Assembly: GCA_023435025.1 (NCBI GenBank)
Contig: JAEYSE010000130.1
Coordinates: 1-60,274, forward strand
Direction of reading: 5' to 3'
Length of the DNA: 60,274 bases
From: Bacillota bacterium
GTDB taxonomy: Bacteria > Bacillota > Clostridia > Christensenellales > CAG-138
Of the stretch, positions 39,532 through 48,153 are shown in pieces. Below the pieces are notes generated by a model, which made no database searches, had not been told where the DNA came from, and saw nothing but the letters and a program-made list of their open reading frames with translations. The translations under genes and the position numbers were made by a program. The first letter of the stretch is position 1; each line of letters opens with the position of its first letter.

Positions 39532-41112
39532 TTGCTCAATAAGAAGACGTTTTTTTACCAGGCGGCTTTGCTTGCGTTCTCCAATACCGTATTGCTGCTG
39601 TTGGGTTTTGTATACCGCGTACTGTTGGGCAGGCTTGCAGGGGCCGAAGGGCTGGGCGTTTATACCCTGACCATACAGGTATACGCCATTGTCATGTCTG
39701 TTTGTGTGGCGGGATTGTGCGTGGGGGTAACGCATGTCTCCGCTTCGCTTGCGGCGCGGCACGATATTTTGGGTATCCGGCGGCTGGTTCGCTTTGCGAT
39801 GTGCTGCTTTTTGACGCTTTTGTGCATGATGGCAGCGCCAATCGTACTCATGCGCAATCAAATTGCTACCAATATTCTGGGCGACGCGCGGACTGCGAAT
39901 GCGTTGTGGATGATATTGATCTGCATTCTCCTGACCGGTACGGAAAACATATTAAAGGCTACGTTTCATGGTACGAGAATGGTGCGCTTCACCGCCATAT
40001 CCGAGGTGGGGGAGCAGGTATTGCGCATTCTCCTCGCATCGCTGCTGCTGGCCCGCTTTATCAACGGCGATCACGGGCATACCGCGTTTTTAATACTTTC
40101 CGTCATGACGCTAAGCGAGCTTTACAGCGTGGTGTTTTTATGCAGTTCCTATTTTGTGAAATTCCGCTGCCCGGTGCGCCAGAAAAAAAAGGAGACCGCA
40201 GGCATACGGCGCAGCTTTTTAAAAATCGCCGTCCCATCCGCGCTCACGTCTATGCTTTCCAATGTGTTCGCTTCGGTATCCGTTGTCATATTCCCGTCAC
40301 GGCTGATGCTCTCCGGCTATACGCGGGCGCAGGCGGTAAGCACGCTCGGGCTCATATCCGGCATGGTCATGCCGGTGCTTTTACTGCCTTCCGCCCTGGT
40401 AGGGGCGCTCAGCACGCTTATCATGCCCAGCATCGCGTCAAGCATCTCACGGGAGGATCACCCGGATCTCATAAGAAAGGTAAATAAGGGCATTGAGGCT
40501 ACGGGGCTTTTGGGCCTGCCCGCGACTGCCATGCTGCTGCCCTATATTCCCATGCTGTGCGGGCTGCTTTTTGGGCAGACGGTGCCTCCAGCGCTGGCGG
40601 ACGCGTTAAGCCTGCAGGCCATTACGATGTACTATCTCGCCATATCCACCAGTATATTGACCGGCATAGGCAAGCAAAAACAGGTGCTCATACTTGCGGC
40701 GATCGGGGAATCGCTGCAGCTTGCGTTGGTCTGGACGCTTACCGCCATACCCGCCCTTCATGTATACGGATATATTATCGGTATGCTTTCTGGCGACCTA
40801 TTGCGCGTGGCAGTGGGGTTCATACTGATCCATAAGGCCACGCATACCCGCCCGCGCCTGTTCCATGCAGGCGTTGTACCCATTGCCTGCGCGGCGATTC
40901 TGTACGCCTGTGTGCGCATCATTTTCTTCTGGGCATTGCAGCGCGGCATGACGGCAGTCGCAGCCATGCTCATCAGCATCCCCGTATGCATGTTGCTTTA
41001 CTTCTTATTGCTTCGCATATTGGGCGTGCGCATATGGTCGTATTTAGAGAAGATCGTGTTCCGCAAAGACCCGGCGCACGCAAACGGACAGGAGGCGGAG
41101 GCGGTGTCTTAA
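39532..41112 (+). CDS. spoVB: SpoVB/MurJ-like polysaccharide flippase
   Basis: This 526-residue MOP-superfamily exporter has about fourteen hydrophobic segments, the architecture and length of Bacillus SpoVB, which is needed for spore cortex peptidoglycan synthesis. The N-terminal NKKTFFYQAALLAFSNTVLL and RLAGAEGLGVYTL are typical of SpoVB. The likely start is TTG at 39532 with AGGAGGGGGGG upstream; an in-frame GTG at 39502 precedes that site and is less likely. A general lipid II or polysaccharide flippase outside sporulation is the main alternative. Confidence 0.85.
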   Translation: MLNKKTFFYQAALLAFSNTVLLLLGFVYRVLLGRLAGAEGLGVYTLTIQVYAIVMSVCVAGLCVGVTHVSASLAARHDILGIRRLVRFAMCCFLTLLCMMAAPIVLMRNQIATNILGDARTANALWMILICILLTGTENILKATFHGTRMVRFTAISEVGEQVLRILLASLLLARFINGDHGHTAFLILSVMTLSELYSVVFLCSSYFVKFRCPVRQKKKETAGIRRSFLKIAVPSALTSMLSNVFASVSVVIFPSRLMLSGYTRAQAVSTLGLISGMVMPVLLLPSALVGALSTLIMPSIASSISREDHPDLIRKVNKGIEATGLLGLPATAMLLPYIPMLCGLLFGQTVPPALADALSLQAITMYYLAISTSILTGIGKQKQVLILAAIGESLQLALVWTLTAIPALHVYGYIIGMLSGDLLRVAVGFILIHKATHTRPRLFHAGVVPIACAAILYACVRIIFFWALQRGMTAVAAMLISIPVCMLLYFLLLRILGVRIWSYLEKIVFRKDPAHANGQEAEAVS

Positions 41113-41197
41113 CTGGGTTTAAACCGAGCAAAGAGGGCTGCGCCTTATATAATTAAGTCTCCCTCATCAGAGGGTGCCTGAAATGCATAAAAAACAG

Positions 41198-41227
41198 GGG
41201 GTATCGCGCGTTTCGCTGCGATACCCC
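41198..41227 (-). terminator. Terminator of the hydrogenase gene
   Basis: GGGGTATCGC and GCGATACCCC form a perfect ten-bp stem. On the minus strand it is followed by CTGTTTTTTATG, 18 bases after the hydrogenase stop. Confidence 0.9.
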
Positions 41228-41245
41228 AATTGTACAATAACTTAT

Positions 41246-42994
41246 TTACTTTACCGTATTGCTGTACCTGTCCCGCGCTACATAGTGCGTATGCAACAGT
41301 TCGTGGGATTTGTGCCCGCCGGGCGTCCCCAGATAATCCGCGTATATTTTCTGTATGGCGGGGCTCTGGTGGCTCTTGCGGAAGGGCATATCCTTGTCTT
41401 CATCATAGGTTGCACGGGTACGTTCCACGCGCGGGTCAATATCCATACGAGTGCGCGCGTCCACGATCGGTTGACCGCCGCCGTTGATGCAGCCGCCTGG
41501 GCAGCCCATGATCTCAATAAAGTGGTAGTTGGCCTCGCCGCTCTTGATAGCGTCTAAGAGCTTACCGGCATTGGCTGTGCCGTGCGCCACGGCAACATTT
41601 ACGGTGAGCCCGCCAATGGGTATGCTGGCTTCCTTGATGCCGGTGAGCCCGCGCACGTTCTGGTATTCAATTCCCTGCAGATCTTCGCCCGCGAGTATAT
41701 CCGCCACGGTGCGCAGCGCCGCTTCCATGACGCCGCCCGTTACGCCGAATATGGTGGCGGCACCGGTGGAGTCGCCTAACATATCGTCAAACGCTTCATC
41801 CGGCAGGTTCGCAAAGTCAATTCCCGCCAGCTTGATCATGGCGGCAAGCTCCCGCGTGGTGATGTTGGCGTCAACATCCCGGTAGCCGTCCCGCCCCATT
41901 TCCGGCCGGGCGATTTCGAATTTCTTGGCGGTACATGGCATAACCGATACCACGTAAATGTCTTTGGGGTCAAGCCCGTTCTGCTGCGCGAAATAGGTCT
42001 TGGTCAGTGCGCCCTGCATCTGGTTCGGGCTCTTGCAGGTGGAAAGGTTCTCTAAGAATTCAGGGTAGAAGTGCTCGCAGTACTTTACCCAGCCGGGGCT
42101 GCAGGAGGTGATCATGGGGAGGGTGCCGCCCTGTTGGATGCGGTTTAATAGCTCCGTACCCTCTTCCATAATGGTAAGGTCGGCGGCAAACTGCACGTCG
42201 AACACCTTATATGCCCCAAGGCGGCGCATGGCGGCGGCGAGCTTGCCGGTGCAGCGCGTGCCCATGGGCATGCCAAAGGCTTCCCCTATGCCAAAGCGTA
42301 CGGCGGGCGCGGGCTGGAATATGACGCGCTTGTTCGGGTCGGCCAATGCTTCCCATACGGGCTGCGTGGCGTCCTTTTCCGTAAGCGCGCCGGTAGGGCA
42401 GGCGGCGATGCACTGCCCGCAGTTGATACAGGCGACGTCATTGAGGCTTTTGTTGAATACAGACCCAATCTGCGTATTAAACCCGCGGTTCTGCATGCCG
42501 ATGGCGTATACGCCCTGCGTCTTTTCGCACGCGGCGATACAGCGGCGGCAGAGTACGCACTTATTGTTGTCCCGCACAATGGAGGGGGAAAGCTCGTCGA
42601 TTGTTTTCTGCAGGCGCGCGCCATCAAACGGGATGTCCGTAATGCCCAGTTCATCCGCGAGCGACTGCAGTTCGCAGGTGGTGTTGCGCTTGCAGGTCAG
42701 GCAGGAACGGTCATGGTCGGATAAAATGAGTTCCAGAACCGAGCGGCGGGCGGAAAGCACCTTGGCGGAGGCCGTGCTGATTTCCAGGCCTTCGGAAACG
42801 GGGAAGACGCAAGCTGCCTGAAGCCTGCCGGTCTTTGTTTCCTCCACCAGGCACATGCGGCATGCGCCGATGTTGTTGAGCCCCTTGAGGTTGCACAGCG
42901 TGGGAATGCGAATGCCTTCTTTGCGCGCCGCTTCCAGCACCGTGGCGTTTTCATGCACTGTGACGGGACGCCCGTCTATAACCATATTGACCAT
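41246..42994 (-). CDS. [FeFe]-hydrogenase catalytic subunit (HydA/HndD type)
   Basis: This 582-residue iron-only hydrogenase has an N-terminal [2Fe-2S] domain (Cys34, 45, 48, 62), a His/Cys-ligated cluster motif (His94, Cys98, Cys101, Cys107) and two [4Fe-4S] ferredoxin motifs (Cys146/149/152/156 and 189/192/195/199). The H-cluster domain follows with L1 TSCSPGW (296-302), L2 MPCTAKKFE (352-360) and L3 EIMGCPGGCINGGG (Cys498, Cys502). It evolves or oxidises H2, probably as the HndD-like subunit of an NAD-linked or bifurcating enzyme. No NuoE/NuoF-like partner or HydEFG maturase is adjacent. It has its own promoter and terminator; AAAGGA precedes the ATG. Confidence 0.94.
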   Translation of the reverse strand: MVNMVIDGRPVTVHENATVLEAARKEGIRIPTLCNLKGLNNIGACRMCLVEETKTGRLQAACVFPVSEGLEISTASAKVLSARRSVLELILSDHDRSCLTCKRNTTCELQSLADELGITDIPFDGARLQKTIDELSPSIVRDNNKCVLCRRCIAACEKTQGVYAIGMQNRGFNTQIGSVFNKSLNDVACINCGQCIAACPTGALTEKDATQPVWEALADPNKRVIFQPAPAVRFGIGEAFGMPMGTRCTGKLAAAMRRLGAYKVFDVQFAADLTIMEEGTELLNRIQQGGTLPMITSCSPGWVKYCEHFYPEFLENLSTCKSPNQMQGALTKTYFAQQNGLDPKDIYVVSVMPCTAKKFEIARPEMGRDGYRDVDANITTRELAAMIKLAGIDFANLPDEAFDDMLGDSTGAATIFGVTGGVMEAALRTVADILAGEDLQGIEYQNVRGLTGIKEASIPIGGLTVNVAVAHGTANAGKLLDAIKSGEANYHFIEIMGCPGGCINGGGQPIVDARTRMDIDPRVERTRATYDEDKDMPFRKSHQSPAIQKIYADYLGTPGGHKSHELLHTHYVARDRYSNTVK

Positions 42995-43067
42995 GCGGGT
43001 TTCCTTTCTGTTTTTGCATTTATTTCAGATAGAAGAACCATATGATATTTTTTTCACGATATAATAT

Positions 43068-43096
43068 AGAATACTATCTATATGGAAAAAAGTCAA
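43068..43096 (-). promoter_or_regulatory. Hydrogenase promoter
   Basis: On the minus strand TTGACT (43091-43096) and TATTCT (43068-43073) are separated by 17 bases in an AT-rich region. The leader is about 65 bases long. Confidence 0.65.
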
Positions 43097-43188
43097 TATA
43101 CTCGCGCAAAATTTAACAAATTAGTTGTTTGCAGCAAAAGCCCCGGCCGGAGTATAATACACGGGGTTACAATAATAATTGAATTTTG

Positions 43189-43235
43189 TGAAACCATTTC
43201 CATATTTAAAACGTTATTATACTTTAGATGGTTTC
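43189..43235 (+). promoter_or_regulatory. Inverted repeat upstream of the ABC exporter operon
   Basis: TGAAACCAT (43189-43197) and ATGGTTTCA (43228-43236) form a nine-bp inverted repeat around an AT-rich centre of 30 bases that includes TTATTATACT. It may be an operator or a leader stem. A TATAAT at about 43153 upstream, preceded by TTGCAG 18 bases earlier, is a candidate promoter. Confidence 0.45.
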
Positions 43236-43269
43236 AATACGGCTATGGCAAAAGCCAATTGGGGGGTAC

Positions 43270-43968
43270 ATGGAGCAAAACGGGGCACATTTGATCGAAC
43301 TTCGGAACGTCACAAAAACTTATCGCGTGGGGTCCGCCGCCATCCACGCGCTCAATGGCGTGGACCTCGTGCTGGACAACGGGGACATCTGTTGCATCGT
43401 GGGCCGATCCGGTTCCGGCAAATCCACTTTATTGAACCTCCTTGCGGGGTTGGAGCATCCAACCAGCGGGGAGATACTGATTTCCCGCATGCATATCGAA
43501 CGCATGACGCAGAGCGAGCTCATCGTGTTCCGGCAAAAAAAGGTGGGCTTTATTTTTCAGTCCTTCAACCTCATGCCATACTATACGGCGCTTGAAAACG
43601 TGGCGCTGCCGCTGTCATTCCGCGGCGTAGGCAGGGCGAAGCGGGAAAAGATCGCGCGGGACATGTTAAAGGCTGTGGGGCTCGCGACTCACATCAACCA
43701 CAAGCCCATGCAGATGAGCGGCGGGCAGCAGCAGCGCGTGGCGATCGCGCGGGCGCTGGTGAGCGACCCGGAAATTGTGTTTGCGGACGAACCGACCGGA
43801 AACCTCGATTCCAAGACCTCCGACGAGGTCATGCATTTGATGACGGATATCGCGCGCGAGCGGGGGAAGACGCTCATCATGGTCACTCATGACGCGAATA
43901 TGGCCGCTTTTACAGACAAGGCGGTGCACATATTGGACGGAAAAATCACGGATATCGAAACCAAATAA
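43270..43968 (+). CDS. MacB/LolD-type ABC transporter ATPase
   Basis: This 232-residue ATPase has Walker A GRSGSGKST (45-53), signature MSGGQQQRV and Walker B IVFADEPTGNLD, the pattern of the MacB/LolD/FtsE group whose systems act as mechanotransmitters or exporters rather than importers. The ATG has GGGGGG three bases upstream; an in-frame start 42 bases earlier has no such site. It is the first gene of a three-gene operon with a CARDB-like secreted subunit and a MacB-type permease. Substrate unknown. Confidence 0.92.
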   Translation: MEQNGAHLIELRNVTKTYRVGSAAIHALNGVDLVLDNGDICCIVGRSGSGKSTLLNLLAGLEHPTSGEILISRMHIERMTQSELIVFRQKKVGFIFQSFNLMPYYTALENVALPLSFRGVGRAKREKIARDMLKAVGLATHINHKPMQMSGGQQQRVAIARALVSDPEIVFADEPTGNLDSKTSDEVMHLMTDIARERGKTLIMVTHDANMAAFTDKAVHILDGKITDIETK

Positions 43969-43994
43969 CGGGAACGGATACAGGAGGATGACAT

Positions 43995-45761
43995 ATGTGG
44001 GGTAAAAGAACGGCTGCTTTGGTTTTGTGCGTCTTGATGGCGCTTATGTTGTTGCCTAATGTGGCATTGGCAGCGACTACGGATTTTTCAATTAATTATA
44101 CTGCGGCAGGTTCAGCTTTTCAAATTTCTAACAATCAAGCGGTTGTCCAACTTGAGATTGAAAATACTTCTGGTGGTGCAATAACAATTGATTCGTTTAC
44201 CCCAACACCTTCCAAAGGTTCTTGTAGCTTATTGAGTGTTGCTCCAGCAAAAGGTACAACAATAGCATCGGGTAGTAGAGATTTTACGCTGGTTTTGGAA
44301 GCTAAGGGCTTTCCAACTGGTACTTTTCCAATAACAATCACGGTCGATGCAACTACGATTAGTGGTGCGGTTAGTAACAGCCAAACGTTTTTACTCACCA
44401 ATCAGGCAACTCAAGTTGAGGAACCCGAAGCACCCGCCGATACCACCACGGCGCTGATGATTGCTTCTGTTGGTGAAGACGGCAAGGTGATTCCCGCGCC
44501 CAAGGGCAATATAAAGGACCGCATTCATATCACTCTGCCTATATTTAACAGGACGGACAGCCGCATCCGCGATATCCTCGTCACCCCGCAGATTTCCTCG
44601 TCGCTCGATTCTTTTCCGTTCGACGTGGAGGCGCAAAACTATACGGTCAGCGTAGAGGATATGACCCCGGGGCAAATTCGTCAGGTCGAATATGACTTTA
44701 AGATTGCCGAAAAAGCGACAAGCGGCGTAAAAGAAGTGAAATTCAATGTCATTTATTTTAATCGTGACAAATACGCATACGAGACGGCCATTCTTTCCGT
44801 ATTTGTTACGGTAGTAAAAGGCTATGAGCCGGATAAAACAGATGAGGATGGCAACCTCATCGCCACAACCCCCAAGATCATATTGGAAGGGTATACCGTA
44901 ACGCCGCTTAATACGGAAGACCAGCAGACCGGCCGCCTGTTCGCAGGCGAAAAATTCTCCATGAAGCTTGCTATATTGAACACCTCCAGTGAGGAGGCGG
45001 TCAAGAATATACAGCTCACGCTTTCCAACGAGGGCGGCGTCATTCTGCCCGCGGACAACGGCAGCAACACCATATATATCGACCGGATCGGTGCAGGGGA
45101 GACGGTGGAAAAAACGCTCACGTTCCAGTCTGCGCCGGATGCGGAAGCCAAGGCTCATTCCCTTTCGGCCAAATTCAATTATGAAAGCTCCAAGACATTA
45201 AAGGCCTACGAAGCCACGGAAACCATCACGCTGCCCATTTCGCAGCGCATGCGCGTGCGCATAGACGACCCCATGGTTTACGGGGACGCCATGCTGGAGC
45301 AATCCATGCCCGTATCCTTCAGCCTGTATAACATGGGCAAATCCACCCTGTACAACTGCATGGTGGACGTGGAGGGCAACGGCCTGAAGATGGAGGAATC
45401 CTTCTACGGCGGCAACATATCCTCCGGCAACACCATGCGCGCGGATTTTAGCGTCATTCCCTCCGTAGCGGGCCAGATCGAAGGCAAGGTCATCATTACC
45501 TATGAGGACGTTTACGGCGAGCAGACAGTCGTGGAAAAGCCGCTTACGCTCAATGTGATGGAAAACATGATGCCCGATGAAGGGATGGTTGGCCCGGACG
45601 GCGAGGTGTTTAATCCCGGCATGGAAGGGCCGATGCCGCCGCAGGGCGGGTTCCCCACCGGCCTGGTGATTGCAATTGGCGCGGCCGTGCTCATTGGAGG
45701 TATCGTGCTGCTTGTACTGCTCAAACGCAAGCGCCGTAGGAAGCATCTGGAGGAAGTATGA
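43995..45761 (+). CDS. Secreted membrane-anchored CARDB-like subunit of the ABC operon
   Basis: This 588-residue protein has a signal peptide (cleavage after ALA near residue 26) and several immunoglobulin-like CARDB/NEW3-type domains of the COG1361 kind. A C-terminal membrane helix (about 553-575) and a basic cytoplasmic tail follow. It probably forms the extracytoplasmic accessory of the MacB-like transporter between whose genes it lies; the stop overlaps the permease start as ATGA. Bases 44041-44400, covering the first extracellular domain, have about 42% G+C and AT-ending codons, whereas the rest is GC-rich (one 60-base line near 45241 is 67%). That domain may have been exchanged. GGAGG precedes the ATG. 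Confidence 0.8.
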   Translation: MWGKRTAALVLCVLMALMLLPNVALAATTDFSINYTAAGSAFQISNNQAVVQLEIENTSGGAITIDSFTPTPSKGSCSLLSVAPAKGTTIASGSRDFTLVLEAKGFPTGTFPITITVDATTISGAVSNSQTFLLTNQATQVEEPEAPADTTTALMIASVGEDGKVIPAPKGNIKDRIHITLPIFNRTDSRIRDILVTPQISSSLDSFPFDVEAQNYTVSVEDMTPGQIRQVEYDFKIAEKATSGVKEVKFNVIYFNRDKYAYETAILSVFVTVVKGYEPDKTDEDGNLIATTPKIILEGYTVTPLNTEDQQTGRLFAGEKFSMKLAILNTSSEEAVKNIQLTLSNEGGVILPADNGSNTIYIDRIGAGETVEKTLTFQSAPDAEAKAHSLSAKFNYESSKTLKAYEATETITLPISQRMRVRIDDPMVYGDAMLEQSMPVSFSLYNMGKSTLYNCMVDVEGNGLKMEESFYGGNISSGNTMRADFSVIPSVAGQIEGKVIITYEDVYGEQTVVEKPLTLNVMENMMPDEGMVGPDGEVFNPGMEGPMPPQGGFPTGLVIAIGAAVLIGGIVLLVLLKRKRRRKHLEEV

Positions 45762-47062
45762 AAAGGCTGGATCTTTTTGCCATGGCCTTCATGAACCTGT
45801 GGCGGCGTAAGCTGCGCGCGTTCCTGACGGTGCTGGGCATGGTGATCGGCGTGGCGTCTATTGTCGTGATGGTTTCGCTCGGCATCGGCATCAACGAATC
45901 CTTCCGCGAAAATTATGAGCGCGCGGGCAGCCTTACCACCATACAGGTCAACAGCTACCGCATGGTGGAGAGCAAGGGGAACATGTACAGCCCCGCACAG
46001 GAAGTTGTGCTCGATGACAAAAGCGTGCTGTCCTTCCGGCAGATACCGGGCGTCACGGCCGTTATGCCCATGCTCGAAACCTGGGGCGCGCTCAAAAGCG
46101 GCCAGTACATGACGGACGTCTCCATTATGGGCGTGGATTTGAAGACCGCAGAGGAGTTCGGCTTTACGCTGGCAAACGGGCGCATGCCCAATACAGGCTC
46201 GGGCTCCAAGTACGAGATGGTGCTGGGCTCCTGGGCGCTGCAAAACTTTTACAACCCCACCACCGGCAAGCAGGCCATAGACCGGAACGGCAACTCCAAA
46301 ATCACCATGGAGCGCTCCCGCTTTCAATTGACGTTTGATTACAGCAACGTTTATTCCAACTGGGACACCGGCGGCGGAGAATCACGCCCCAAGGGTAAGA
46401 TGTACGACATCAAGGTCGTGGGCCAGATGGCGGAGGAGGGCAACAATTACGCTTATTATTCGCTGATGGATATCGCCGCCGTGCGTAAGCTTGCCAGGGA
46501 AAACAAGGATTTCATGAACCTTGACACAAAGAAATACAGCCAGATCTGGGTCAAGTGCGAAAATATAGACGAGGTCATAGACATCCAGAAGCAGATTCAG
46601 GATATGGGCTATGGCGCGTACAGCCTGCAGGATGCTTTGAAGGCTGCGCAGGAAAGCGCGTCACAGCTTCAGATGCTGCTTGGCGCGATTGGCGGCGTAT
46701 CGCTGCTGGTGGCTGCAATCGGCATCATGAACACCATGATGATGAGCATCTACGAGCGCACCAAGGAAATCGGCATCATCAAGGTGCTCGGTTGCCGTAT
46801 GCGAAACATCGCGGAACTGTTCCTGACGGAGGCGGCCTATATCGGACTCATCGGCGGGCTCATCGGGTTGGGCCTAAGCTATGGGCTTTCGCTGCTCTTG
46901 AACCAGTTCGTCATGCAGTCCGTCGGCATGAAGAGCGTGATCCCCATTTACCTCTCATTGGGCGCGGTGGTGTTCTCCATTGTGGTTGCGCTCATCAGCG
47001 GCATGTATCCGGCCATACGCGCCATGAAACTTTCGGCGCTTTCAGCGATACGATCGGAATAG
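45758..47062 (+). CDS. MacB-type ABC transporter permease
   Basis: This 434-residue permease has one N-terminal membrane helix (about 22-45), an extracytoplasmic MacB core domain (about 46-300) and three C-terminal helices of the FtsX fold. The cytoplasmic coupling segment YERTKEIGIIKVLGCR is near residues 330-345. The gene overlaps the upstream subunit gene by the ATGA arrangement. A UUCG-loop terminator follows. With the ATPase and CARDB-like subunit it likely forms an exporter or mechanotransmission complex acting on surface or secreted substrates. Confidence 0.92.
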   Translation: MKRLDLFAMAFMNLWRRKLRAFLTVLGMVIGVASIVVMVSLGIGINESFRENYERAGSLTTIQVNSYRMVESKGNMYSPAQEVVLDDKSVLSFRQIPGVTAVMPMLETWGALKSGQYMTDVSIMGVDLKTAEEFGFTLANGRMPNTGSGSKYEMVLGSWALQNFYNPTTGKQAIDRNGNSKITMERSRFQLTFDYSNVYSNWDTGGGESRPKGKMYDIKVVGQMAEEGNNYAYYSLMDIAAVRKLARENKDFMNLDTKKYSQIWVKCENIDEVIDIQKQIQDMGYGAYSLQDALKAAQESASQLQMLLGAIGGVSLLVAAIGIMNTMMMSIYERTKEIGIIKVLGCRMRNIAELFLTEAAYIGLIGGLIGLGLSYGLSLLLNQFVMQSVGMKSVIPIYLSLGAVVFSIVVALISGMYPAIRAMKLSALSAIRSE

Positions 47063-47070
47063 AACCCATA

Positions 47071-47096
47071 AAAAAGCGGCTTCGGCCGCTTTTTTG
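47071..47096 (+). terminator. Terminator of the ABC exporter operon
   Basis: AAAAAGCGGC and GCCGCTTTTT pair perfectly around a stable TTCG tetraloop, followed by a T-run. Confidence 0.95.
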
Positions 47097-47153
47097 TTGG
47101 CGATAAGGTTGCAAAATTCAGGAATTGTTAGCATTTTCACACCATATCCTTCG

Positions 47154-47182
47154 TTGTTTTGCCCCAAGAAATGTGCTATATT
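47154..47182 (+). promoter_or_regulatory. mscL promoter
   Basis: TTGTTT (47154-47159) and TATATT (47177-47182) are separated by 17 bases, about 25 bases before the mscL start. Confidence 0.65.
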
Positions 47183-47206
47183 GGTACTCAAAAGGGGAGA
47201 GTACGT

Positions 47207-47659
47207 ATGTGGAAAGAATTTAAGGAGTTTGCTTTTAAAGGGAACGTCATCGATCTTGCAGTCGGCGTGATGATCGGCGGGGCGTTCGGGAAAATCGTTA
47301 CCAGCGTTGTGAACGATCTGTTCATGCCGGTATTAAGCCTGATTACCGGCAGCTTGGATTTTACCAAAATGTTTATTGCAATGGATGGCAAGCATTATGC
47401 TGACATAGAAGCTGCGAAGGCGGCAGATGTGGCTACGTTCAATTACGGTGCGTTTTTGACCAACGTTATCGACTTCCTACTCATCGCGCTGAGCATATTC
47501 CTATTTGTAAAGCTCATCAATAAGCTTCGTGCCAAAAAAGAGGAGCCCGCCCCCGTGGCCGCACCTGAGCCGCACAAGTGCCCCTACTGCAAGAGCGAGA
47601 TTTCGGATGGCGCGACCCGCTGCCCGCATTGTACGTCTATACTGGAGGAGAAGGCTTAA
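47207..47659 (+). CDS. mscL: Large-conductance mechanosensitive channel with C-terminal zinc ribbon
   Basis: This 150-residue MscL has the amphipathic N-terminus WKEFKEFAFKGNVIDLAVGV, two membrane helices (about 14-45 and 78-105) and a basic cytoplasmic segment, as expected for the osmotic release channel. It carries an added C-terminal zinc ribbon, CPYC-x10-CPHC (Cys125, 128, 139, 142), after a Pro/Ala linker. The ATG at 47207 has GGGGAGA upstream; an earlier in-frame start overlaps the promoter. The stop overlaps the next start as TAATG. Confidence 0.93.
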   Translation: MWKEFKEFAFKGNVIDLAVGVMIGGAFGKIVTSVVNDLFMPVLSLITGSLDFTKMFIAMDGKHYADIEAAKAADVATFNYGAFLTNVIDFLLIALSIFLFVKLINKLRAKKEEPAPVAAPEPHKCPYCKSEISDGATRCPHCTSILEEKA

Positions 47660-48096
47660 TGCTTCGGGACTATCTGGAAAACGAATTCTTATACAAAGAG
47701 GATTGGAACTGCGCGGAGCATATACTCATTGGCGCAGACCGTGTTTACGGCTTAAATCTGGACCCTTCGGCGTATAAACTCGCCGCGGGTTTTGGCGGCG
47801 GCATGGCCGTAGGCGATATCTGTGGTGCGCTCACGGGTGCTGTTATGGCGCTTGGGATGCTCTTCGTAAAGGAGCGTGCCCATGAGGGCGATAAAATCAA
47901 GACGCTCACCACCGAGCTAATTGAGCGTTACCGGAATAAAATGAGCGAAGTAGACTGCTTTCCGCTCAAGGAAAAGTACCGCACGGATGAGCTGAAATGC
48001 CGCGGTATCATATTGGAAGCGGCGTCGATACTCGACGATATCGTGGCGCGGGAGCTTCCAAAGGCCGCTTTCGTTGCAAAAGAAAGCGGCATCTGA
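47659..48096 (+). CDS. C_GCAxxG_C_C family protein
   Basis: This 145-residue protein of the C_GCAxxG_C_C family is a probable redox or metal-cluster protein of unknown function, common in anaerobes. The signature cysteines are NCAEH (Cys18), GGGMAVGDICGALTGAV (Cys55) and later DCFPLK and LKCRG. The start overlaps the mscL stop by one base (TAATG) with GGAGG inside mscL, so it is translationally coupled. The family is often membrane-associated, but no membrane segment is clear here beyond the glycine-rich helix. Confidence 0.88.
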   Translation: MLRDYLENEFLYKEDWNCAEHILIGADRVYGLNLDPSAYKLAAGFGGGMAVGDICGALTGAVMALGMLFVKERAHEGDKIKTLTTELIERYRNKMSEVDCFPLKEKYRTDELKCRGIILEAASILDDIVARELPKAAFVAKESGI

Positions 48097-48153
48097 TATT
48101 CTAGTTAGCGCAACGGCCAGTAGGCCGTATATTTTGGAGGACATATATTTAGA

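Noticed and set aside
43105..43125. Rex redox-repressor site upstream of the hydrogenase gene
   Set aside because: Only one half-site (TTGTTAA) is present, and the second half of the palindrome is not there.
44391..45158. Long open frame antisense to the CARDB-like subunit gene
   Set aside because: It shadows the GC-rich coding frame, has no ribosome-binding site and no recognisable domain.
48097..48153. T-box riboswitch expected upstream of tyrS
   Set aside because: Only 57 bases separate tyrS from the preceding gene, too short for a T-box leader, and no T-box sequence is seen.
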